From: Marinimicrobium agarilyticum DSM 16975
GTDB taxonomy: Bacteria > Pseudomonadota > Gammaproteobacteria > Pseudomonadales > Cellvibrionaceae
NCBI RefSeq assembly: GCF_000423345.1
Contig: NZ_KE384008.1
Coordinates: forward strand, 190,857 to 254,856
Length of the DNA stretch: 64,000 bases
Reading direction: 5' to 3'
The position numbers were made by a program, and so were the translations under genes. Positions within the stretch are counted from its first letter, which is position 1, and every line of letters begins with the position of its first letter. Below, in pieces: positions 52,505-59,635 of this stretch. The notes beneath the pieces are model-generated. The model saw nothing but the letters and a program-made list of their open reading frames with translations. It made no database searches and was not told the DNA's origin.

Positions 52505-52672
52505 GCGCTGCGGGAGGGTAGGTGTCTGCGAGACACGCCGTAAACCCATGACGTGAAGGGATTCACTAATGCCGCGATGGCATGGATGCCATGGAGCGGC
52601 CCATGGGGGCTCGAATCGCGGGTCCCCCGCTCCACGGTCTCGCAGACACCTACCCTCCCTCCGCTGTGCCAG
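52505..52672 (-). repeat. Structured palindromic repeat, copy 12 (type B, expanded head)
   Basis: This is a reverse copy. The arms at 52505-52534 and 52637-52666 match at 26 of 30, with the inner 23 bp perfect. The head is type B, but P3 is opened by about 50 bases holding two further hairpins: GTGAA-GGGA-TTCAC and ATGGCA-TGGA-TGCCAT. These inserted loops read GGA on the plus strand, opposite to the host copy. An outer GCCGC/GCGGC stem encloses the second hairpin. Confidence 0.92.
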
Positions 52673-52685
52673 CTGAGAGTTCGAG

Positions 52686-52813
52686 GAGGTAGCAGGATCT
52701 CAACCTCCATTGTTTCTAGGGAGACAGTCGGCGAGCAGGTCGCCAACCGGTTTCTTTAGACGTCGCTCCGAAGGCGACAGCTGAATGGTTTGGCTATTCA
52801 CAGGTGCTACCTC
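52686..52813. repeat. Inverted repeat between copies 12 and 13
   Basis: GAGGTAGCA (52686-52694) and TGCTACCTC (52805-52813) are a perfect 9-bp inverted pair flanking the spacer. A smaller GTCGC/GCGAC hairpin lies inside. It may be a degenerate REP-like pair. Confidence 0.45.
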
Positions 52814-52834
52814 TACCTTACGTTCGGCTTTTGC

Positions 52835-52946
52835 CAGCGAAGGGAGGGCATACCGTTGCGAGACTCTCTGAGGCATGGATGCCGATGAGAAGCCTACAGG
52901 GACGTATTCACGGCGGGTCTCGCGGCGGTATGCCCTCCCGTAGCGC
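52835..52946 (+). repeat. Structured palindromic repeat, copy 13 (type A)
   Basis: The arms at 52835-52864 and 52917-52946 match at about 24 of 30, with the inner 23 bp nearly perfect. P3 is TACAGGGACGTA. The left arm and right flank (TAGCGCTAAAATGCG) closely resemble copy 1, indicating a sub-lineage. Confidence 0.92.
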
Positions 52947-52992
52947 TAAAATGCGGAGTCCTTACCTCTCCCGCCAATAAGTACCAATGCCC

Positions 52993-53020
52993 CTTGATAT
53001 TCCCCCGTGTGCCCCCAAAT
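52993..53020 (+). promoter_or_regulatory. Sigma-32 heat-shock promoter candidate of htpG
   Basis: CTTGATA (52993-52999) and CCCCAAAT (53013-53020) are separated by 13 bases. The sigma-32 consensus is CTTGAAA-N13-17-CCCCATnT, so nearly every position matches. It lies 89 bases before the htpG ATG. Confidence 0.75.
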
Positions 53021-53108
53021 CCTTCCCATCCAGATTCAGCCTCCCCGACCAATGACGGTAGGGGAGTCCATGTTTAACGCTATTGGTAAAAACAGGAGAA
53101 ACACTCCC

Positions 53109-55010
53109 ATGACCGTGGATGCCCATAAAGAAACGCTCGGCTTTCAGACCGAAGCCAAACAACTGCTGCACCTGATGATCCACTCCCTGTACTCCAACCG
53201 GGAAATCTTCCTGCGGGAGCTCATCTCCAACGCCTCCGACGCCTCCGACAAACTGCGCTTCCAGGCCCTCGAAAACGACGCCCTGTACGAAGGCGATAGC
53301 GACCTCAAAGTACGCGTCAGCGTCGATAAAGAAGCCAATACCCTCACCATCAGCGACAACGGCATTGGCATGGACCGGGATGAGGTGATCGACAACCTCG
53401 GCACCATCGCCAAGTCCGGTACCGCCCAGTTCCTGAAAAACCTCACCGGTGACCAGAAAAAAGACTCCAAGCTTATCGGCCAGTTTGGTGTGGGCTTTTA
53501 TTCGGCGTTCATCGTTGCCGACAAAGTCGTTGTGACTACCCGCAAAGCCGGGACCGATGCGAACCTGGGTGTGCGCTGGGAAAGCGAAGGCGAAGCCGAA
53601 TTCAACATCGAGAACATCGAAAAAGCCGATCGCGGTACCACCATCGAGCTGCACCTGCGCAAAGACGCCGAAGAGTTTGCCGACGACTGGCGCCTGCGTT
53701 CTATCATCAAAAAGTACTCCGACCACATCGACATCCCCGTGGTCATGCAGAAACAGCAGAGCTCCGAAGAAGACAAGGATAAAGAGCCCGAGGACGAAGT
53801 GGTCAACACCGCGACCGCGCTTTGGACCCGTTCTCGCTCCGACATCAGCGACGAAGAGTACAAAGAGTTCTACAAGCACATCAGCCACGACTATGCTGAC
53901 CCGCTGACCTGGAGTCACAACCGGGTTGAAGGCAAACTGGACTACACCAGCCTGCTGTACGTGCCCGAACACGCACCGTTTGACCTGTACAACCGCGACG
54001 GCGCCCGGGGTCTGAAACTCTACGTACATCGCACCTTCATCATGGACGATGCCGAGCAGTTCCTGCCGTTGTACCTGCGCTTCATCAAAGGCGTGATTGA
54101 CTCCAACGACCTGTCACTGAACGTCTCGCGGGAAATCCTGCAGAAAGACCCCAACATCGACACCATGCGCACCGCGCTGACCAAACGTGTGCTCGACATG
54201 CTGTCAAAAGTGGCGAAAAACGACAGCGAAAAATACACGACCTTCTGGAAAGAGTTCGGCCAGGTCCTCAAAGAAGGCCCCGCCGAAGACTTTGCCAACC
54301 GCGAAAAAATTGCCAAGCTCCTGCGCTTCGCCAGCACCCACACCGACAAGCCGGAACAGGACCAGTCCCTGGACGACTACATCGCTCGGATGAAAGAAGG
54401 GCAGGACAAGATCTACTACATCGCGGCGGAAAACTTCAACACCGCCAAAAACAGTCCGCACCTGGAAGTCTTCCGCAAAAAAGGCATCGAAGTGCTGTTG
54501 ATGTTCGATCGCGTGGACGAGTGGCTGATGAGCCACCTGATGGAATACGACGGAAAATCCTTCCAGGACGCCGGCAAAGGCGAACTGGATCTGGGTAAAC
54601 TCGACAGCGAAGACGAGAAAGAAGCCCAGGAAAAACAGGCCGAAGAGCTCAAGCCGTTGATCGAGCGGGTCAAAAAAGCCCTGGAAAGCGACGTCTCCGA
54701 CGTACGCATCACCCACCGGCTGACCGAATCCCCGGCCTGTGTGGTCGTGGCCGAGCACGAAATGGGCGCCCAGATGCGCCGGATACTGGAACAGGCCGGC
54801 CAGGCACTGCCGGAATCCAAACCCAGCTTCGAGCTCAACCCGGACCACCCGCTGGTGAAAAAACTCGACCAGGAAGCCGACGAAGCCCGCTTCGCCGACT
54901 TGGCCAAAGTCCTGTTCGATCAGGCCAACCTGGCCGAAGGCACCCACCTGGAGGACCCGGCGGCCTACGTGCATCGGTTGAACAAACTGTTGTTGGAATT
55001 GAGTCATTAA
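53109..55010 (+). CDS. htpG: Chaperone HtpG (Hsp90)
   Basis: HtpG is the dimeric bacterial Hsp90. The N-terminal GHKL ATPase domain shows [20 protein letters not shown] near residues 23-42, DNGIGM near 80 and [15 protein letters not shown] near 120. The middle and C-terminal dimerisation domains are complete, and the length is 633. I chose the ATG at 53109 with AGGAGA upstream; upstream in-frame sequence is promoter and leader. The sigma-32-like promoter points to heat-shock control. Confidence 0.97.
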   Translation: MTVDAHKETLGFQTEAKQLLHLMIHSLYSNREIFLRELISNASDASDKLRFQALENDALYEGDSDLKVRVSVDKEANTLTISDNGIGMDRDEVIDNLGTIAKSGTAQFLKNLTGDQKKDSKLIGQFGVGFYSAFIVADKVVVTTRKAGTDANLGVRWESEGEAEFNIENIEKADRGTTIELHLRKDAEEFADDWRLRSIIKKYSDHIDIPVVMQKQQSSEEDKDKEPEDEVVNTATALWTRSRSDISDEEYKEFYKHISHDYADPLTWSHNRVEGKLDYTSLLYVPEHAPFDLYNRDGARGLKLYVHRTFIMDDAEQFLPLYLRFIKGVIDSNDLSLNVSREILQKDPNIDTMRTALTKRVLDMLSKVAKNDSEKYTTFWKEFGQVLKEGPAEDFANREKIAKLLRFASTHTDKPEQDQSLDDYIARMKEGQDKIYYIAAENFNTAKNSPHLEVFRKKGIEVLLMFDRVDEWLMSHLMEYDGKSFQDAGKGELDLGKLDSEDEKEAQEKQAEELKPLIERVKKALESDVSDVRITHRLTESPACVVVAEHEMGAQMRRILEQAGQALPESKPSFELNPDHPLVKKLDQEADEARFADLAKVLFDQANLAEGTHLEDPAAYVHRLNKLLLELSH

Positions 55011-55015
55011 AGTGA

Positions 55016-55076
55016 AGGGTAGGGTGGTAAGTTGAAGCCTCCTGTGGCAGGTGCGCTTCGCTTACCGTGCCCTACA
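55016..55076. repeat. REP-like palindrome between htpG and copy 14
   Basis: GGGTAGGGTGGTAAG on the left and GGTGCGCTTCGCTTACC ending in CCCTAC on the right form an imperfect hairpin of the REP-like family. It sits where a partner of copy 14 would be expected. Confidence 0.6.
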
Positions 55077-55084
55077 TCTCAATG

Positions 55085-55209
55085 CGGCATGGAGGTCCGA
55101 GGTTCCGTACACCATCGGTAGACTCTCTGAGGCATGGATGCCGATGAGAAGCCCCCATGGATGGGTTTACGGCGGGTCTACCGATGGTGTACGGAACCTC
55201 GGACCGGAC
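55085..55209 (+). repeat. Structured palindromic repeat, copy 14 (type A)
   Basis: The arms at 55094-55123 and 55176-55205 are perfect, 30 of 30, followed by GGACT. P2 is GGCATGGATGCC and P3 CCCATGGATGGG. It has no reverse partner; the REP-like element lies on its left. Bases 55210-55382 hold nothing clear apart from leader sequence of ihfB. Confidence 0.97.
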
Positions 55210-55382
55210 TTTCTGGAGGGCAAAAAGCAATAGAATACGCCTAAAGGGCCTGGAGTGGCCCCCTTGCGTGTGTCGAAAGTCCGGTATAAGCTAAGCCTAA
55301 GTTGTTGAAATTGGACAAAAATAAGTGCAGGGCCAGCACGGGGCACAAAAGCGCCCCCTTCTCCAATAACAGGGCAGCCGCC

Positions 55383-55673
55383 ATGACCAAATCGGAACTG
55401 ATCGAGTACATCGCCGAACAGCAAGACCAACTCCCCGTCAAAGACATCGAATTGGCCGTCAAACTGATGCTCGACCACATGGCCGACGTCCTCTCCTCCG
55501 GAGAGCGAATCGAAATCCGAGGCTTTGGCAGCTTCTCACTGCATTATCGAGCCCCGCGCATGGGCCGCAACCCCAAAACCGGCGAAACCGTCGAGCTTGA
55601 CGGCAAATATGTTCCTCACTTCAAACCGGGAAAGGAGATGCGCGACCGTGTTAACGAAAGTCTTCAGCACTAA
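55383..55673 (+). CDS. ihfB: Integration host factor subunit beta
   Basis: IHF-beta pairs with IHF-alpha to bend DNA at specific sites. The 96-residue protein has [14 protein letters not shown], the [19 protein letters not shown] helix, the [20 protein letters not shown] arm with the intercalating region, and a C-terminal [15 protein letters not shown]. An in-frame upstream extension is rejected because it has no homology. lapA follows 33 bases later, as is common in gammaproteobacteria. rpsA, the usual neighbour upstream, is not here; htpG is. Confidence 0.96.
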   Translation: MTKSELIEYIAEQQDQLPVKDIELAVKLMLDHMADVLSSGERIEIRGFGSFSLHYRAPRMGRNPKTGETVELDGKYVPHFKPGKEMRDRVNESLQH

Positions 55674-55706
55674 CCCCGGCGCCCCAGGGCCCAAGGATAC
55701 GACCCC

Positions 55707-56006
55707 ATGAAAACCCTCACACGCTGGGTCAAAATTGCGCTCATCGTGCTCGCCTTCGTACTGGGCATCTGGTTCGCACTGGAAAACGCCCAGGCCATTT
55801 CCGTCAGCCTGATGGGCCTGGAACTGCCCGCCCTTTCTCTGGGCGTGTGGCTACTCCTGTTTACCGGCTTGGGGGTCCTGCTTGGTATGGCCGTAAGCCT
55901 GCTGCCCGTCATGGGCCTGCGCCGTCGGCTGCGGGCCAAAGAGCGGCAACTCGCCCGGTGTGAGAAAGAAATCAAACAATTGCGCCTGCAACCCATTCGG
56001 GACTGA
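55707..56006 (+). CDS. lapA: Lipopolysaccharide assembly protein LapA
   Basis: LapA is a small inner-membrane partner of LapB in controlling LPS synthesis. The 99-residue protein has two membrane segments (residues 8-28 and 42-68), with the conserved FALENAQAISVSLMGLELPA between them. A basic cytoplasmic coiled coil follows at the C-terminus. lapB starts five bases after its stop, so they are cotranscribed. Confidence 0.92.
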   Translation: MKTLTRWVKIALIVLAFVLGIWFALENAQAISVSLMGLELPALSLGVWLLLFTGLGVLLGMAVSLLPVMGLRRRLRAKERQLARCEKEIKQLRLQPIRD

Positions 56007-56011
56007 TCGCT

Positions 56012-57196
56012 ATGGTCGATATCGGCTTATTCGGCCTGATCGTGGTCGCCATCGCTGCCGGTTTCTTTCTCGGGTGGCGGCAGCGGGGGCGGCGCCTTCA
56101 AGAGGATACCCAGCACTTCGGCCCCAAATACTTCAAGGGACTGAGCTACCTTCTCAATGACCAGGCCGACAGTGCCGTCGACGCCTTCATCGAATCTCTC
56201 GAAGTGAACCCGGACACCCTGGAAACCCACCTGGCGTTGGGCAACCTGCTGCGTCGCCGGGGTGAAATTGCCAAAGCCACCCGCATCCACCAGAACCTGC
56301 TCGCCCGCCCCAGCCTGACGACCCCGCAACTGCACGAAGCCCAGCTTGAACTGGCTCGTGACTTTATTCGTGCCGGGCTGCTCGACCGGGCGGAAGGCCT
56401 GCTTCAAGAGCTGGTTGATGTGAACAGCCAGTACAAACCCGAGGCACTGGGTCACCTGATCGAGATTTACCAGGACGAGAAGGATTGGGACAAAGCCATC
56501 GAAGCGGCCAATCAGCTCAGTCAGCGCCGCTTCGGTCGCAGCAACGGCAACCGGGCGATCGCCCGGGCGCACTTTTGCTGCGAGCTGGCCGAGGATATGC
56601 TGAAGCGCAATGACGGGCTGAGCGCCCGTCGGTACCTGCAGAAAGCACTGAGCTTTGACCGGCAGTCGGTTCGGGCCAGCCTGCTGTGGGGCCAGCTTGA
56701 ACACAGCCTGGGTAACGAACGCGAAGCGTTGAAAGCCCTGCAGCGCATCCCCCACCAGGAGCCGGAACTGTTGGTGGAAAGCCTGGACCTGATTTGCGCC
56801 TGCTACGAGCGACTGGGTGACCACAAGGGGCTTCAACGCTATCTCGAAGAGCTGTTGGCTCAGTACCCCAGCAGTTCCCTGGTGATCAAAATGGCCGAGC
56901 AGGTACGCTGGGCCAAGGACGATTACGCGGCGGCGGACTTCATCGCCGAGCATCTCCGGCGCCGACCCACGATCAAAATGCTGAACCGATTGGTGGAGCT
57001 GTACCTGCTGCACTCCGAGGGGCGTGCCCGGGATAACCTGCAGTTACTCAAGCAGCTCGTCGATCAGGTCTTGGAAGCCAAACCCAGCCACCACTGCCGC
57101 AAATGCGGCTTCGCCGGCAATCAGCTGCATTGGCTGTGTCCCGGCTGCAAAACCTGGGGCAGCATTACCCCGATTACCGGGGTGGAGGGCGAGTAG
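56012..57196 (+). CDS. lapB: Lipopolysaccharide assembly protein LapB (YciM)
   Basis: LapB controls LPS amount by directing FtsH to LpxC. The 394-residue protein has one N-terminal membrane anchor (residues 4-20), then tandem TPR repeats (about 45-330). The C-terminal rubredoxin-type metal site is CRKCG plus CPGC near residues 361-382. All four cysteines needed for iron or zinc are present. It is the last gene of ihfB-lapA-lapB. Confidence 0.95.
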   Translation: MVDIGLFGLIVVAIAAGFFLGWRQRGRRLQEDTQHFGPKYFKGLSYLLNDQADSAVDAFIESLEVNPDTLETHLALGNLLRRRGEIAKATRIHQNLLARPSLTTPQLHEAQLELARDFIRAGLLDRAEGLLQELVDVNSQYKPEALGHLIEIYQDEKDWDKAIEAANQLSQRRFGRSNGNRAIARAHFCCELAEDMLKRNDGLSARRYLQKALSFDRQSVRASLLWGQLEHSLGNEREALKALQRIPHQEPELLVESLDLICACYERLGDHKGLQRYLEELLAQYPSSSLVIKMAEQVRWAKDDYAAADFIAEHLRRRPTIKMLNRLVELYLLHSEGRARDNLQLLKQLVDQVLEAKPSHHCRKCGFAGNQLHWLCPGCKTWGSITPITGVEGE

Positions 57197-57296
57197 CGGC
57201 GGGGAGTCGCGGCCGCATCGGGCTCTGTTTTCCCCCTTCATTGTGGGGTCGGGTCCCGAAAAGTTGCGTCTCAGGTGAAATTTTCTCCGAATTCCC

Positions 57297-57302
57297 TATA
57301 AT
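57297..57302 (+). promoter_or_regulatory. -10 candidate for mdh
   Basis: TATAAT is a perfect -10 hexamer. The bases 17 upstream (GGTGAA) are a poor -35. It lies about 140 bases before the chosen mdh start. Confidence 0.45.
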
Positions 57303-57442
57303 GACCGGCCGTCAGGCTGCATCGGTTCAACCTCCCACAACAAGACAGCCGACCATCCCCACGGGTCGGAGCCGCTGGATCAGTGCCAGCGAGAACCTCG
57401 GGGAGCAAGTCAATGAATTCATACCCAAAACGGAGACACATT

Positions 57443-58426
57443 GTGAAAGCACCTGTACGCGTTACCGTCACCGGCGCCGCCGGCCAAATCAGCTACTCCC
57501 TTCTGTTTCGTATCGCCGCGGGCGAGATGCTGGGCCCGGATCAGCCGGTGATCCTGCAGCTGCTGGAAATTACCCCTGCACTGAAAGCCCTCAAGGGCGT
57601 GGCCATGGAACTGGATGACTGTGCCTTCCCGCTGCTGGCGGGTATGGAATGCACGGACGACGCGGCCGTCGCGTTCAAAAATACTGACTACGCACTGTTG
57701 GTCGGCGCCCGTCCCCGTGGCCCCGGCATGGAGCGTAAGGACCTGCTGGAAGCCAACGCCAAGATCTTCTCGGTCCAGGGCAAGGCACTGAACGACCACG
57801 CCTCGCGCGATGTGAAGGTATTGGTGGTGGGTAACCCGGCCAACACCAACGCCCTGATTGCCCAGCGCAACGCGCCGGATCTGGACCCGCGTCAGTTCAC
57901 CGCCATGACTCGCCTGGACCACAACCGTGCTCTGACCCAACTGGCACAGAAAACCGGGAAAACCATCAACGATGTGACCCACCTGACCATCTGGGGCAAC
58001 CACTCGTCCACTCAGTACCCCGACATTCACCAGACCAAAGTGGCCGGCACCAACGCCATGGAACTGGTCGAGCAGTCCTGGTACGAGAATGAGTTCATCC
58101 CCGTGGTTCAAAAGCGCGGCGCGGCGATCATCGAAGCCCGCGGTGCTTCCTCCGCTGCCTCGGCTGCCAATGCCGCCATTTTCCACATGCGCGATTGGGC
58201 CCTGGGCTCCGCCGAGGGTGACTGGGTGAGCATGGGTGTCTACAGCGATGGTAGTTACGGCATCGACAAGGGCCTGATCTACTCCTTCCCGTGTGTGTGC
58301 AAAAACGGCGACTGGGAAATCGTTCAGGGCGTGGAGATCAATGAGTTCTCTCGCGAGAAAATGCAGGCCACCGAAAAAGAGCTGCAGGAAGAGCGCGACG
58401 CGGTGAAGGAACTGCTGCCGGCCTAA
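57443..58426 (+). CDS. mdh: Malate dehydrogenase (MDH type 2)
   Basis: Mdh converts malate to oxaloacetate with NAD+ in the TCA cycle. The nucleotide site [19 protein letters not shown] lies at residues 7-25, the mobile loop Arg residues in [15 protein letters not shown], and the catalytic His in [12 protein letters not shown]. The length of 327 is exactly that of the actinobacterial/cytosolic-type family. I chose a GTG start with GGAG seven bases upstream; an in-frame ATG at 57413 would add ten residues. A strong terminator follows. Confidence 0.95.
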   Translation: MKAPVRVTVTGAAGQISYSLLFRIAAGEMLGPDQPVILQLLEITPALKALKGVAMELDDCAFPLLAGMECTDDAAVAFKNTDYALLVGARPRGPGMERKDLLEANAKIFSVQGKALNDHASRDVKVLVVGNPANTNALIAQRNAPDLDPRQFTAMTRLDHNRALTQLAQKTGKTINDVTHLTIWGNHSSTQYPDIHQTKVAGTNAMELVEQSWYENEFIPVVQKRGAAIIEARGASSAASAANAAIFHMRDWALGSAEGDWVSMGVYSDGSYGIDKGLIYSFPCVCKNGDWEIVQGVEINEFSREKMQATEKELQEERDAVKELLPA

Positions 58427-58456
58427 ACCGCGCGGTCCGTTTTTTCGAAGTCACGC

Positions 58457-58486
58457 AAAAAGGTCGGCGCAATGCCGACCTTTTTT
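58457..58486 (+). terminator. Rho-independent terminator after mdh
   Basis: AAAAAGGTCGGC (58457-58468) pairs with GCCGACCTTTTT over a GCAAT loop and ends in a T-run. It also has an A-run on the left and may serve yeaD from the other side. Confidence 0.92.
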
Positions 58487-58537
58487 ATTGTGGGTCTCTG
58501 TATTGAGAAGGGTTCGGTACAGATCCGAAAGTGAGCC

Positions 58538-59434
58538 TCAGGCGGTTTTGATCACCACGCTGCCTCGACGGGTCTCCCCGGGCGTCAGCCTCCAACCTTC
58601 ATCCAGAACCGCCCCCCGCTCCAGGCACACAAAGCCGCGTTCGTTGCCGGCGCCCATATCCACCATGTCCGCCGCCTTGTCGGCACCGGGGTTCCAGGCA
58701 ACCAGGCTTGGGCAGTTCCGGTGTTCAATCTCGAGTCTTGGGGTGGGCTCGAGCGTCACCGCTGTCTCAACCGCGGGGTAGACCCGGTCGACTTCATCGT
58801 CGAAGGTTAAGGGTCCGGACTGTTGTGCCGGCTCGTGGTGTTTCAGATTGTCGAGGTACGTGCGCCCGGCCAGGGCGGGTACCTGTGCGTTGTCGAGATC
58901 GCCCACCGGCAGGTAGCTGTGTAGCGCCCAGGTGAATTCGACCGGTTGTTCCGCCTCATTGGTCAGGCTCAACTCCAACTCAATCTGGTGTCCGAGCATC
59001 ATTCTCAACTCGGCCTTGAACGGCGCTGCAAACAGCTCGCTGCCGGGGTGCCGAAGCTCGAACCAGAGCTCGCACCGGCCGTCGTCGCCTTCAGCGACCT
59101 GGGTCAGCGTCCAGTCGCTCGTACGGGCGAAGCCGTGTTGCGGTTTGTCGCCGTCCGGGTGGGGGCCGAACCAGGGCAGGCAGACGGGAACGCCGCCGCG
59201 CAACGCCTTGCCCGGCTGAAAGTGGCACTGGGGGCTGAGCCACAGCAGAGGCGTGCCATCGGCCTTGGTGAAAGAGAGCAGCTGCGCCCCCTGAGGCGCA
59301 ATGATGGCTTCACACCGGTGCGTTTCGACACGGATAAGAGGCAGACCCTCTCCCTCCGCGCTCGGGAAAAGGGTTCGGCTGTCAGTCAGAGTCACGCCCT
59401 TGTAGGGCGCTACGAGCTCGGCGAGCGTTGCCAT
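58538..59434 (-). CDS. yeaD: D-hexose-6-phosphate mutarotase (YeaD family)
   Basis: The 298-residue protein is an aldose-1-epimerase-like beta-sandwich. It shows LRGGVPVCLPWFGPHPDGDK, HGFARTSDWTLTQV, ELSLTNEAEQPVEFTWALHS and VVWNPG-like VAWNPGADKAADMVDMG. The conserved His and Glu of the mutarotases are present. It interconverts anomers of glucose-6-phosphate, by analogy to characterised relatives. GAGAGGAT precedes the ATG. Confidence 0.92.
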   Translation of the reverse strand: MATLAELVAPYKGVTLTDSRTLFPSAEGEGLPLIRVETHRCEAIIAPQGAQLLSFTKADGTPLLWLSPQCHFQPGKALRGGVPVCLPWFGPHPDGDKPQHGFARTSDWTLTQVAEGDDGRCELWFELRHPGSELFAAPFKAELRMMLGHQIELELSLTNEAEQPVEFTWALHSYLPVGDLDNAQVPALAGRTYLDNLKHHEPAQQSGPLTFDDEVDRVYPAVETAVTLEPTPRLEIEHRNCPSLVAWNPGADKAADMVDMGAGNERGFVCLERGAVLDEGWRLTPGETRRGSVVIKTA

Positions 59435-59635
59435 GGGCTATCCTCTCAAAACATCGTATAAGTGAGATTATTGCGTCCATTCTACGATATTCACCCCAAA
59501 CCGGACTATCCTTGGGGGCAGTTAGGGTGACGGTCCTGTGGATACCTGACGGAAGATCGGCAGGACCCTTTGGCTTTCGGCGACGCAGCCAGTATCATGC
59601 GCACCCTGAAATCAGTGACGAAAAAAGAGGCGGGC

